Positions 35,665 through 46,500 of a DNA stretch of 64,000 nt are shown here, piece by piece. Under the pieces are notes generated by a model. The model worked only from the letters and a program-made list of their open reading frames with translations, was not told the DNA's origin and searched no databases. Numbering within the stretch: position 1 is the stretch's first letter; each line of letters opens with the position of its first letter. The DNA is taken from the NCBI GenBank assembly GCA_963995505.1, contig OZ023193.1, positions 1-64,000 on the forward strand, in the 5' to 3' direction. The DNA is from Hypericum androsaemum. Taxonomy: Eukaryota > Streptophyta > Magnoliopsida > Malpighiales > Hypericaceae. Made by a program: the position numbers and the translations under genes.

Positions 35665-35990
35665 TGGAATGGTAAGAGAGCATTCATCCATAGGATGTCA
35701 TTGAACCCACCAGAGAATTTTGAGATGTCGTATAAGATGATACACAAGCAGTTTCTGGTATGTATGTATTTTGCATTCACGATCAACAAAGCACAAGGAC
35801 AAACAATTGAAAACACCAATATTTAACTGCTTGAGCATGTCTTCAGTCATGGCAGTTGTACGTTGTCCTTTCAAGAGGTATTTCAAGCAAGAACACTAGG
35901 GTGTCAAGAGAGGTAATGTTGCTGATAAATTTAGAACGTTTACAAAAAATATCGTGTACAAAGAAGTTCTTATGATGTCTTAGGTAAATT
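35665..35990 (+). pseudogene. Decayed C-terminal end of the Helitron Rep/helicase
   Basis: The plus strand reads KRAFIHRMSLNPPENFEMSY, then FAFTINKAQGQTIENTNI, a stop, LLEHVFSHGS, and finally KFRTFTKNIVYKEVL. This order matches the last helicase motif (INKAQGQT), the V.SHGQ.YVA segment and the N.VYKEVL end of plant Helitron helicases. Stops and frameshifts make it non-functional. Confidence 0.8.
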
Positions 35991-36118
35991 AAAAAAATAA
36001 TGTAATTAAATATGTAAGAGAGCATCTTATTCATGTACAGTTAAAAAAATTAATAAACGATATGTTTTGCGAGTTTTAAAATAAAATAGCACTCGCATCG
36101 CGTGTACTTCTTTACTAG

Positions 36119-37634
36119 TATTACTTTAAAAACTCTATATATTTAAATCTCTATCTCTATCTTGGGCCCTTAACTTTATCCTGATATTAACCCTCCCATT
36201 TTAACCCATCTTCTCTCTCATCTTTATCCTCTTTATTTTTGCAAGCTCTCGAACCTGTTGGAATTATATCGAGATGGAGTTGTAGATATATGAGCTAGAC
36301 ATAGAATTTTTTTTTTGTGATAATGAGCTAGACATAGATGAAGCTGCCAAATTTGCATTTTCTGAATAGTGAATATTTGTCCAAAAAAGTCGAATAGGAT
36401 TTTATAAACAAGCTAAACGAAATTTAATAACCAAGTAGCTTAACATGTTGTCCAAAATGTACGCAATGAAGAAAAGCAACAGTCCAAAAATATCCAATTC
36501 AGTTTCACAAACATCATCATAGAACGGGGCCAAAACAGGTTCTGATCGCCAACGAGGCATTCTTGCTCGATTTCTTGCCTTCTTTCTACCCAAAAAAAAA
36601 ATATATATATATATATATAGTCACTATTAATTGAAAAACTTACATGTAAATGGTAACACAATGACCAAATTATATAAACTTTGTAGATTTTTTGCCTTCA
36701 CCAGTTAAAGCATTAGAAGTTTCCACGTTATGTATTAGTAGAGAGTCGTTTTCCATTTGTAGTCATTTTCTCCTTTCCCGTCTAGTCTCGCTTCGGTAAT
36801 TGTAGCTGTGTATATTTGACTAATATGGCAGCCATCATTCAAAATCAAAATATTTAGTTTAGTTAAGTAGAAAATTTCATTTGTAAATTAACTCGTCAGT
36901 TTTCTTCTGCACCAGGCATTTATATTTCTACCTAAGCTGATCGGAACGATTTGCAAATTTACTATAAGAATTTTCTGTCAGTTATTCATCGCGGATCAAA
37001 TTTCATTTTCAGGTACAGAAACATAGCGTGCTATAATTAAGAAAGTCAATGCCTTATCAATAAGCACGGATTTTAAAGATGTTTTCTATCTACTGTGTGG
37101 GATATGAACCCGAACCTAACTTGTTATACATGGTTAGGTGGCAGTTGCAGATGTAAATGCGTATTTAGTTTTATATACATATATGATATTATCGTATCAA
37201 GCCTCGGCCCAATTTCTTCGTCAATTGAATTTGTGCGCCGCTTCATTGCAAATAATTGAAGGCTTCCTTATTCAAGACTCAATAGTTGGGTTATTTGCTT
37301 CTTCTCAATTGACAGATTGGGACCCCATTCTTCATTTAATTTCTGTTAATTTTTTTTATCGGAAAATTTTAGGTGGGTTGGCCTAAACCCCGGGGCTCTG
37401 GACGGCATTGAGTTTTGTTCTCTTCCTGTTGGGATAAAAAAAAAGAGAGAATGTTAAGAACTATCTCGTGACGGCTCGGAGTGCCCGTCCCAAGGTCGGT
37501 CTAACACCGAAAGTAACAAGGATGGCCAAGACCGAGACTACTACTAACCTAAACTAAGATAAAAGTTTAAAAGCTTGAGAGATATGTGTATGATTTGTGT
37601 ATGATGATTTCTTTTCTGCTCACCTCTTGCTCTG
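36119..37634. other. AT-rich spacer left of the LTR retrotransposon
   Basis: A (TA)n run lies at 36600-36620. The stretch 37380-37634 (aaccccggggctctgg, gacggctcggagtgcccgtc) looks like the left part of an older repeat whose right part continues after 45026. No coding region was recognised. Confidence 0.4.
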
Positions 37635-39237
37635 TGATGAGTGTGTAAACGCTCATGTTCTGTCGTATGTTTCGAGTGTGTTTAGTCAAGTTTTGAGTTA
37701 TATTCATCATGTCATGTCAAGTCTTATGATCATTTTAGTATATTTATGTTCGGGAATGGATTTCTACCCATTGTCCTATTTTGTAGGAAATTGGGGCTCA
37801 ATGAAGGTCGTTGGAGGGGTGATTTCAAGAGATCATATTGCAAGAGTCATAACTTTCTACTCGAGCATCGGATTATAACGCATAAGATATCGTTGGAAAG
37901 CTTGAAGAGAGATCTACATTTTGTCTTTTATAGTCGAAGTCAAATTCGGAGCGGAAGAGGATCAAAAATGAAAAATACAAAGATTCAATGAAGCTGTGCA
38001 GGCCAACTAGCGACGGGGAGTCAACTAGCGGCCGCCAGTGAAAGTGGAAAGGCTCCCCGTCGCTAATTGACTAGCGATCACTAGTCGGGAAGCACAGAGA
38101 TTTACGAAGGGGTCGAACTGGCGGCCGCTACTCAACTAGCGATCGCTAGTTCGCCCAACGCAGCTTTAGTCCGACTTCTTATTTAGTTATGATTTCGGAT
38201 CCGCTGAAGGAAATATTTGACTTTTAGCCTCCTGTTTCGGCTTTAGGACTTAAGGTATATTATTTATATTATTATTTGGCTAGTTAAACTTCCAATTTAG
38301 ATTAACCTCCTCTAGGTTTTCCTAATTTTGTATTAGATTCGTGGCTATATATAAGCCTTAGGAGACAATTAGCTACGGGGGACGTTTTTTGGAGGACATT
38401 ACTACTGCAATATTGAGAACAGCCTTTAGAGCTTAATAAAGGGGTGATTTCAGTTAGCTGCGGGAGAGGATTGGCAAAGGTTGACCATCACGACTAAGCT
38501 TTTTCTTCCTCTATCTTTTATGTTAATTGATATCATGTTCTTCGTTAATCTTTTGTGCTTTGTTAACATGATTAGCGAGTAGTTCTCTTGCGAGTGCGAT
38601 GCCCTAATTATGTGATTACTCGTCTATGTTAGCTATGGTTTGATTATCTTTCGTAGTAGTTGTCAATTGATGATCTTAATGCTTAATCTAACTTGATCAC
38701 TTAGATTATGATATTTAGTTGATAATAATGGACCGGAAGGCATTAGAATCAACGGAAGAGTCAATTGACATATCTTAAGGTATTAATGAGGAATCTTGAT
38801 ACTAAGGGATAACCCGATAGGAGTTAACTTCATAATTGAGTTTAGTTTAATTCTTGGTCTAATTAATGAGCGGAAGCGTTGATTAGTAATCATGAACTAC
38901 TCTAGCTTAGTTTTGTCACCCTAATGAGCGGAAGCGTTAGGGAGATGCATTAGAACACTCCGGGTACTAGTTAGAACTTCATAAAAACCATAGTCTTGAC
39001 ATAGATGGGTAGTCCATAAGGGTATCGTGCTCGTTTATCTCCATTGATTTATAACTCATCTTTATTTGCGTTTTCGATCTAGTTTTATTTACTTTACAAT
39101 CTTTACAATCTTTTAATTTTTCCGCTTCACATAATTATTTGCATTGAGTTTGTGTTCAACCCTCAGTTCTAAGAACCTTACTTACCACTATACTATTTGC
39201 TTGTGCGTTTAATTGCTTATCAATTTTGCGTACATCA
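37635..39237 (+). repeat. Left LTR
   Basis: 1603 bp, TG...CA. A TATA-like box (gctatatataagcc) is near 38344-38357 and a polyadenylation-like AATAAA is near 38433-38438, so U3 is about 0.74 kb and U5 about 0.79 kb. A cluster of GC-rich palindromes lies in U3 at 38004-38152. Confidence 0.92.
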
Positions 39238-39351
39238 AATTGGCGCCGTCGACACGGAACTGAGATTTTAGGACATAAACTCAATAGCACTTGGTTTTGT
39301 GTGGCAAACTTGCTGATTTCGTGTGATTTCTTTTTCAGGATTCTCTAGTGC

Positions 39352-41115
39352 ATGCCAAGAACCCGGAGTGAAGGACTAGACCTTGACACAAACACTGTGC
39401 TTGAGGTTGACATCGGAGTACTCGAAAGGGTAATTAGGCGTGAAAAGAGGGACCAAGCGAGATCAATGGCACACAATCAGGAAGATGGGGCGCTCCAAGC
39501 TGTAGGAGACGCACCACGCAGAAGGACGCTACTGGAATCATCTGTTCCTACATGGAATGGGAACCCTAATGGTTTACGACAACCACCTGTAGGTCCCAAT
39601 ACTTTTCAGATTCTAGCAGCAGTTGTAGGACTACTGCAAAACTCTGTCCAATTTGGCGGCTTGCCAAGTGAAGATCCTCAAGACCATCTCTCTCGATTTG
39701 AGGACATCTGCAACATCATGAAGTTTCAAGGGGTCAATGATGATGTCTTGAAGCTGCGTCTCTTCCACTTTTCTCTAAAGGATCGAGCTCGCACTTGGTA
39801 TAATAAGCTGAAGGGAGAGATGATTCAGAGTTGGAATGATTTTGCCCATGCTTTTCTTCGAAAGTTCTTCTCAATGGCCAAGTCAGCCAAGCTCTTACGG
39901 GACATAAATATTTTCATACAAGGAGATGGGGAGAGCATCTATGAAGCCTGGGAACGGTTCACGGATCTCCAAAGTTCCTTCCCTCAACATGGCATAACTC
40001 AGGAGAACCTCATGAAGATCTTTTACAATGGGTTAGATGGCCCATCCCGTGATCATATTGATGCCTCCTCTCAAGGGGTATTCCTGAGAAAGACTGCTGA
40101 TGAAGCTGCTCGCTTAATGGAAGAGATGGCTGAAGTTAATGGTATGTGGCCAAAGGAACGTACCAGGCATCCCCGTAGGGAAGCGACTCGAGGGGTACTT
40201 GAAGTGGATGCCAATATGAAGCTCGAAGCTAAAGTTGAGGCACTTACCAAAAGACTTGAAGAATTGACCAAGGGCAAGGAGAAGGCAGCTGTAGTGCAAG
40301 ATACTTGTCAGCTTTGCGAAGGAGCACATCCCACAACTGATTGTCCAATGTTGGAAGAGATCCAGGCCATTGCTGATAGAACACCACCAGGAATGGGCTA
40401 CTCACAACAAGCTAATGCTCAGCCAAATTTCTCTCGATTTGGTCAGCAAGCACACAACACCAGTGCCCAGCAAGACTCCAGGAAACCATATTTGGGCGAG
40501 CAAGTCAAAGAAATGGGTGACAAGATCGATAAGTTAGTGGGAGTAGTCCAGCAGTCCATCCAACAACAAAGTATAACTGTGCAGCGGCTGGATCGTTGTG
40601 AAGCACGTCAACAAGAGTTTGAGACATACTTAAAGGGGCAAGCCACACAACTCCAGAAGATGGAGATCGAACTCGGAAATTTGGCTGCAGCAAATACTCA
40701 AAGGGAAATAGGTGCTCTACCCAGCAACACCGAGTCGAACCCGCGAGGACAGGTGATGGCCATCACAGTGAGGAGTGTGGACGAGGATGATGAACCATAT
40801 ATTCCTCCACCACCTTATGTCCCTCCACCTCCATTCCCGCAAAGACTCCGGAGAAAGCCACCACTTGAGAACAAATCCTCTTCAAAAGAATGTGCCAAAC
40901 CAATCAAGCCAGCCATCGAGGAGGAGGTAGTTACTGAAAAGAAGGAGCCACCAGTCTATATCAGTGAACAAGAGGATTCTTATATTCCTCCACCATCACC
41001 TCAACAAGTCAAGAAAGTAGCAGTGATCGATGAGAAGACCCTTGAATTCATAGCGACAATGGAAGAAATTCAAAGCCATGTCTCTTTCTTGGAGATGTTA
41101 GATAAAAGGCCATAA
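39352..41115 (+). CDS. Retrotransposon Gag polyprotein, 587 aa, ends at an in-frame stop before the protease
   Basis: The Gag domain core reads LRLFHFSLKDRARTWYNKL and FLRKFFSMAKSAKLLRDIN, with YEAWERFTDL, as in plant Ty3/gypsy Gag. A zinc knuckle follows (CQLCEGAHPTTDCP). A coiled-coil, glutamine-rich stretch and a proline-rich stretch (IPPPPYVPPPPFP) follow. It is open for its whole length. The frame continues in phase after one TAA (41113-41115) into the protease. The start ATG follows the PBS by about 95 bp. The product should form the particle that packages the RNA. Confidence 0.9.
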   Translation: MPRTRSEGLDLDTNTVLEVDIGVLERVIRREKRDQARSMAHNQEDGALQAVGDAPRRRTLLESSVPTWNGNPNGLRQPPVGPNTFQILAAVVGLLQNSVQFGGLPSEDPQDHLSRFEDICNIMKFQGVNDDVLKLRLFHFSLKDRARTWYNKLKGEMIQSWNDFAHAFLRKFFSMAKSAKLLRDINIFIQGDGESIYEAWERFTDLQSSFPQHGITQENLMKIFYNGLDGPSRDHIDASSQGVFLRKTADEAARLMEEMAEVNGMWPKERTRHPRREATRGVLEVDANMKLEAKVEALTKRLEELTKGKEKAAVVQDTCQLCEGAHPTTDCPMLEEIQAIADRTPPGMGYSQQANAQPNFSRFGQQAHNTSAQQDSRKPYLGEQVKEMGDKIDKLVGVVQQSIQQQSITVQRLDRCEARQQEFETYLKGQATQLQKMEIELGNLAAANTQREIGALPSNTESNPRGQVMAITVRSVDEDDEPYIPPPPYVPPPPFPQRLRRKPPLENKSSSKECAKPIKPAIEEEVVTEKKEPPVYISEQEDSYIPPPSPQQVKKVAVIDEKTLEFIATMEEIQSHVSFLEMLDKRP

Positions 41116-41127
41116 TATGCTGAGTTT

Positions 41128-41592
41128 TTGAAGGAGATCATCGCGAGGAAGAAGAGGCAGAATGATGGCAAGATGACCCATTTGGTAGAAAATGACATAC
41201 CGCCAAAACTAAAAGATCCATGGAGTTTTACTATTCCTTGCAATATTGATGGTATTCAATTTTCGCATTGCTTATGTGATTTGGGTGCCAATATTAATCT
41301 TATGCCTTTGGCTACTTTCAGGAAACTCAATTTAGGAGATATCAAACCTACATCTATGATGATAGAGCTTGCAGATCACACTAAGAAGAAACCACATGGA
41401 ATTGTGGAAGATGTGCTAATCAAAATCGACAAGTCTCTTATACCCGTAGACTTTGTAGTGCTGGACTACGCTGTAGATGCAAGTTGTCCATTAATTCTAG
41501 GACGTCCATTCCTCAACACTTGTCATGCAATGGTAGATGTTCACAAAGGCAAGTTACTTCTCCGTATAGGCCCAGATGAAATAGAGTTCTAA
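41128..41592 (+). CDS. Retrotransposon aspartic protease, in phase with Gag
   Basis: The sequence reads PCNIDGIQFSHCLCDLGANI then NLMP, with the flap region and ILGRPFLNTCHAMVDVHKGK. The active-site motif is D-L-G-A, as in many plant gypsy Gag-linked proteases, in place of D-S/T-G. It shares frame with Gag and is separated from it by one TAA; YAEFLKE resumes immediately after the stop, suggesting a CAA-to-TAA change or stop readthrough. No RT follows. Confidence 0.8.
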   Translation: MKEIIARKKRQNDGKMTHLVENDIPPKLKDPWSFTIPCNIDGIQFSHCLCDLGANINLMPLATFRKLNLGDIKPTSMMIELADHTKKKPHGIVEDVLIKIDKSLIPVDFVVLDYAVDASCPLILGRPFLNTCHAMVDVHKGKLLLRIGPDEIEF

Positions 41593-43421
41593 GTAACCGA
41601 TAAGCGCCTCCATCCACCATAGTGCCACAGGGAGTAACAAAGTCAAGCTAACGACTCTAAATTAGCATGTTTAGTATTTAATTTTTCTTTTATGTTTGTA
41701 TTTGCTTCAGTATTGTTATTTTGATTTAGTGTTTTAATGGCCTTCGCAGGAGGTTTCAAAAAGAGAAAATTGAGCTGCAGCAGAATTCGCCAGTCCATAC
41801 ACAAACTTTGTTGTGCACAAAGACAATTAGAGCAAAACACCACCAACCTTCCCCACCACCTCCTATCAATTGACAGGGCAGTACCAGTCCTTTCCTCTGT
41901 TCCTCTATGTTATGTGTCTATTTTGTGCCTCGTGATGTTCATGTTCGTACGTGTGATGTTGTTGCTGTCTTGGCCCTACATTGAGGACAATGTGTTCAGT
42001 AAGTGTGGGGGGGGTCAACGTGCGGTTTCATTGTGGTTTGGCATATGTGATGGGGTCTAGATTTGAATTTAGGATTGTGTTTGTGATTGAAGTGGTGTAT
42101 TTAAAGCAAATGATGAATCTCCCCCTTGAATTTTTGAACTTTTGTTAGAAGTTAAATCCCATACCATGTTAGGAATCAAGCCTGAGTATGATGAGTAGGG
42201 ACGTGTAGGAACAACACCCTTGGTTGTTTAGGTTAGTGGTTGCACTTGGTAGATTATACTAGTGGCATTGATGAGTGACCTTGTGAGATTTTAGAGCCGA
42301 AGGAGGAGACAACCGTCTTCGCATAGCATGAGGTGCCTACATTGCTCCGGTCATCGGGTTTCATGCCATCACTTGGTACCGTTTTGGTGGTGTGGGTGTA
42401 ACTGACAGGACGGGGGCCATATTTGATTTTGAGCCTAGAGCCTTAGAGCTGAAAACCCTGTATATCTCTTGTTTAAACACGTTGAGCTTAAGCCTTTTCC
42501 TTTGAAATATTATATGTAAGCCATTATGCAAGCCATATATCCACAATCTTACCCACCTTTGATTACTTTGGTCCGAGGATGCATTAGGTCTTAATCTTTG
42601 GGGTATTGTTGTAAGGGTTCATTTGGTAGAATAGCTTGGGAATAAACAATGGGGTAATGGGTAGAAATGAGGCCAACAAAGAAGCCGAGACCAGTTGCTT
42701 TTGATGTGTAATATGATGAATGTAATTGAAAAGGAAAAAAGCAAAAAAAAAAGGAAAAAAGAAAAGTAAAGGAAAAAAAGAAGAAAAAAGTGAAAAAGTG
42801 ATGAAAAGGGAATGGAAAAGTTGGAAATGGAACAAACGTTGAATGATGGAAAGTGGAAAGTTTGGAAAGTGGTTGGAAAGTGGATAAATGGCACAGCTCG
42901 AGCTAAGTGGTCAATAGGATTTGGGTGTAATCTTGGGATGAGTGCATATTAGATATAGTGTGAGGTATTTAGAGTAGACGAGAGCTAGAACATTTTTGTG
43001 AGCTCCTCGGCCGGGTGGTTTAGCTACCTCCCACATATATTATCCTCACCTGACCCTAACCCCATTACAACCCAATGAAAAGTCCCCTTGATCATGAGCC
43101 CCACATTTATCGAGGCACCACTAAGTGAGACGTATGAAACTTTGAGAACCCAGACGTGTACGCGAGTGATAGGTAGTTGACTACTCATATATGTGAGCTT
43201 AAAATTTCGAACCTCTGAGTGGTCAACCCTCTAGTGTAATCTACTAAGTGCAAAAACTAGGTTAAACCATCAAGGATGCGGTGTCTACACGTTCTTACTC
43301 CTTGTGCTCAGGTAGGTACACTACTTAGTTGTGGGGTGGTCTTTTAATAAGAGTTTGAAAGTTTGGGTGTGTGTCTGATGCTCCTTACTTGAGGACAAGC
43401 AAGGAAATAAGTGTGGGGGTG
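41593..43421. other. Non-coding 3' internal region of the retrotransposon
   Basis: No RT, RNase H or integrase motif was seen in any frame. Two similar purine-rich motifs occur: ttgaggacaa...aagtgtgggg near 41981-42015 and again near 43390-43420, the second serving as the polypurine tract. A GA/A-rich stretch lies at 42720-42900. Confidence 0.7.
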
Positions 43422-45025
43422 TGATGAGTGTGTAAACGCTCATGTTCTGTCGTATGTTTCGAGTGTGTTTAGTCAAGTTTTGAGTTATATTCATCATGTC
43501 ATGTCAAGTCTTATGATCATTTTAGTATATTTATGTTCGGGAATGGATTTCTACCCATTGTCCTATTTTGTAGGAAATTGGGGCTCAATGAAGGTCGTTG
43601 GAGGGGTGATTTCAAGAGATCATATTGCAAGAGTCATAACTTTCTACTCAAGCATCGGATTATAACGCATAAGATATCGTTGGAAAGCTTGACGAGAGAT
43701 CTACATTTTGTCTTTTATAGTCGAAGTCAAATTCGGAGCGGAAGAGGATCACAAATGAAAAATACAAAGATTCAATGAAGCTGTGCAGGCCAACTAGCGA
43801 CGGGGAGTCAACTAGCGGCCGCCAGTGAAAGTGGAAAGGCTCCCCGTCGCTAGTTGACTAGCGATCGCTAGTCGGGAAGCACAGAGATTTACGAAGGGGT
43901 CGAACTGGCGGCCGCTACTCAACTAGCGATCGCTAGTTCGCCCAACGCAGCTTTAGTCCGACTTCTTATTTAGTTATGATTTCGGATCCGCTGAAGGAAA
44001 TATTCGACTTTTAGCCTCCTGTTTTGGCTTTAGGACTTAAGGTATATTATTTATATTATTATTTGGCTAGTTAAACTTCCAATTTAGATTAACCTCCTCT
44101 AGGTTTTCCTAATTTTGTATTAGATTCGTGGCTATATATAAGCCTTAGGAGACAATTAGCTACGGGGGACGTTTTTTGGAGGACATTACTACTGCAATAT
44201 TGAGAACAGCCTTTAGAGCTTAATAAAGGGGTGATTTCAGTTAGCTGCGGGAGAGGATTGGTAAAGCTTGACCATCACGACTAAGCTTTTTCTTCCTCTA
44301 TCTTTTATGTTAATTGATATCATGTTCTTCGTTAATCTTTTGTGCTTTGTTAACATGATTAGCGAGTAGTTCTCTTGCGAGTGCGATGCCCTAATTATGT
44401 GATTACTCGTCTATGTTAGCTATGGTTTGATTATCTTTCGTAGTAGTTGTCAATTGATGATCTTAATGCTTAATCTAACTTGATCACTTAGATTATGATA
44501 TTTAGTTGATAATAATGGACCGGAAGGCATTAGAATCAACGGAAGAGTCAATTGACATATCTTAAGGTATTAATGAGGAATCTTGATACTAAGGGATAAC
44601 CCGATAGGAGTTAACTTCATAATTGAGTTTAGTTTAATTCTTGGTCTAATTAATGAGCGGAAGCGTTGATTAGTAATCATGAACTACTCTAGCTTAGTTT
44701 TGTCACCCTAATGAGCGGAAGCGTTAGGGAGATGCATTAGAACACTCCGGGTACTAGTTAGAACTTCATAAAAACCATAGTCTTGACATAGATGGGTAGT
44801 CCATAAGGGTATTGTGCTCGTTTATCTCCATTGATTTATAACTCATCTTTTATTTGCGTTTTCGATCTAGTTTTATTTACTTTACAATCTTTACAATCTT
44901 TTAATTTTTCCGCTTCACATAATTATTTGCATTGAGTTTGTGTTCAACCCTCAGTTCTAAGAACCTTACTTACCACTATACTATTTGCTTGTGCGTTTAA
45001 TTGCTTATCAATTTTGTGTACATCA
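43422..45025 (+). repeat. Right LTR
   Basis: 1604 bp, nearly identical to the left copy. Here the palindromes of U3 are perfect (CTAGCGATCGCTAG at 43858-43871, with the left copy mutated to CTAGCGATCACTAG). Confidence 0.92.
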
Positions 45026-45760
45026 CTCTGCTTATATAGAAGAAGAAAACCTCCTCAGCTTTACCCTAGCCGTGTTGTAGTCGGACTCAGAGATTCCAAC
45101 GCTTATCCTTCGCCAGCACCTATCTCTATCTGGATCGGGTTTGAAGACTCGAAGTTTATTTGACCTCCTTGAGCTTATCCTGTCTTCCTCGGGGATTCCA
45201 TGCTTATCCTTGTCTTCCAAGCATCCAAGTGCACTGAAATCCTAGAGCAGCTCCAACTCCTTCAAGAGTCATCCTCGAAATTGGTCTCTTTGTATTTTCG
45301 TCCCCCTCGATGTAGAGTCTGCGCTGACCCGGTCTCTTCTACCTTATCTCATGTATACTGGGCACTTCAATTGGCGCAGGGTTTGGGTGCCTTCACTAGG
45401 CGCCCTATTTGGCACCTAGTCTGGTGCTATATCGTTTCAAGCGACATTTTGATATCACTCTGCTCCGAATTTGAAGAAGTTATAAACTACAAAGTTGTAA
45501 CTCTAAGTCTTCAGCATTTTGAATCATCTTAATCTGAGATTCGAGTCAAAAGATATGATATAGCATCGAATTTGCTTCCTCTACTTGGCATTGGGTTTGC
45601 TGCCCACACTTGGTGCCAGTTTTAGACATCCTTCTATTCTGAATTGGAAAAAGTGATAAACTAAAAAGTTGTATCTCTATGTCTTAGCTTCACGCAGCAA
45701 CTTGAATCATCTCGATCCGAGCTTCAAGTCAAAAGATATGACCTAGCGCCAAATTTGCTT
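45026..45760. other. Right half of an older repeat split by the LTR retrotransposon
   Basis: It follows the target duplication with cttatatagaag and a long non-coding stretch with repeated wording (gagattccaacgcttatcc, gggattccatgcttatcc; ttcaagtcaaaagatatga twice near 45543 and 45725). It looks like an LTR or other repeat into which the young element inserted. The family is not recognised. Confidence 0.4.
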
Positions 45761-45764
45761 CTTC

Positions 45765-46250
45765 TACTTGGCGCCGGCTTTCCAAGTTCACCTTCCCTCA
45801 ATTGGCGCTGGACTGTCCTTTGCTCGGTTGGTGCCAGGCTCACCTTCGCTCGGTTGGCGCCGGGCTATCCTTTGCTCAGTTGGTGCCAGGCTCACCTTCG
45901 CTTGGTTGGCGCCGGGCTGTCCTTTGCTCAGTTGGCGCCAGGCTCGCCTTCGCTCGGTTGGCGCCGGGCTTACCTCTCCTTAGTCGGCGCCGAACTTAGC
46001 TGGCGCCGGATCAACCCCCACTTGGTTGGCACCAAATATAGTTGGCGCCGGGTTAGTCTTCCTTAGATTGGCGTCGCCCCGTCTCTTCATAGTTGGCACC
46101 GGCTCACCTTCCTTGAGTTGGCGCCGGCTCGCCTCTCCATAGGTGGCGTCGGTTTTAGTCGGCGCCCGGGTTTACCAAGTTGGTGCTCGAGTTTGTCTAG
46201 TCTCGGTTGGCGTCGGATCCACCCTTACTCGGTTGGTGCTTCTCTCGCTT
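45765..46250. repeat. GC-rich minisatellite based on ttggcgcc
   Basis: About 15 imperfect copies of a unit near 28-32 bp, each containing GTTGGCGCC or a close variant followed by gggctgtcctttgctca or aggctcaccttcgctcg. It reads open in all three forward frames, which creates spurious ORFs. Confidence 0.85.
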
Positions 46251-46349
46251 CAAGAGGGTGAACGCCCTACTCGGTCTCAATTTCCCGAACTCATGAAGTC
46301 AATCACCCGCCCAACTTATCTTACTCGAGGCTCCAAGATCATAAATTAT

Positions 46350-46500
46350 TTTGCCCTTCAACACCTCCCAAGCAAAGTTTTGCCATTTTCGCAAGGGGTG
46401 GGAATTGACCCACCGACTTCTAAAAAATGAGGCAGAACCCGTTACCATCCTACCCACCGACTCATGTTTATTTCTCTTTTGGGAATGAGACGTTTGTAAT
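46350..46500 (-). mobile_element. Possible tRNA-derived SINE remnant
   Basis: On the minus strand a tRNA-like order is visible: ggtgggtaggatggtaacgg (D-arm-like) and then gtgggtcaattcccaccc (T-arm-like). Similar words flank it (gaagggcaaagaatt and gaagggcaaaataattt), which could be a target duplication. It is too diverged to call a tRNA gene. Confidence 0.3.

Larger units (their letters stand above)
33879..36118 (+). mobile_element. Non-autonomous Helitron with PP2C and ATL fragments and a helicase remnant
   Basis: It starts TCTTACTATAATAATG after an A and ends ACTAG before a T at 36118, with a short imperfect hairpin (cactcgc-atc-gcgtgta) about ten bases upstream of the end. Contents in order: a POL/PLL-like PP2C fragment (minus), AT-rich filler, an ATL-like fragment (minus), and a decayed RepHel helicase end (plus). 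It is 2240 bp. The 35590-35710 block is the counterpart of 23100-23215, so the two Helitrons share an ancestor. Confidence 0.8.
37635..45025 (+). mobile_element. Complete LTR retrotransposon with Gag and protease only (TR-GAG-like, Ty3/gypsy type)
   Basis: Two LTRs of about 1.6 kb (37635-39237 and 43422-45025) start TGATGAG and end ACATCA. The flanking 5 bp are identical: CTCTG at 37630-37634 and 45026-45030. Just after the left LTR is a primer-binding-site-like TGGCGCCGTCGACACGG (39241-39257); just before the right LTR is a purine tract with gtgggggt. The interior encodes Gag (39352-41115) and an aspartic protease (41128-41592). No reverse transcriptase, RNase H or integrase is present in the remaining 1.8 kb. 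It must therefore depend on a partner element. By eye the LTRs differ at only about a dozen sites plus one indel, so the insertion is young. Confidence 0.92.

Noticed and set aside
45755..46066. Three overlapping forward ORFs of 65-103 aa
   Set aside because: They are translations of a minisatellite in all frames; repeat number, not coding, explains the openness.
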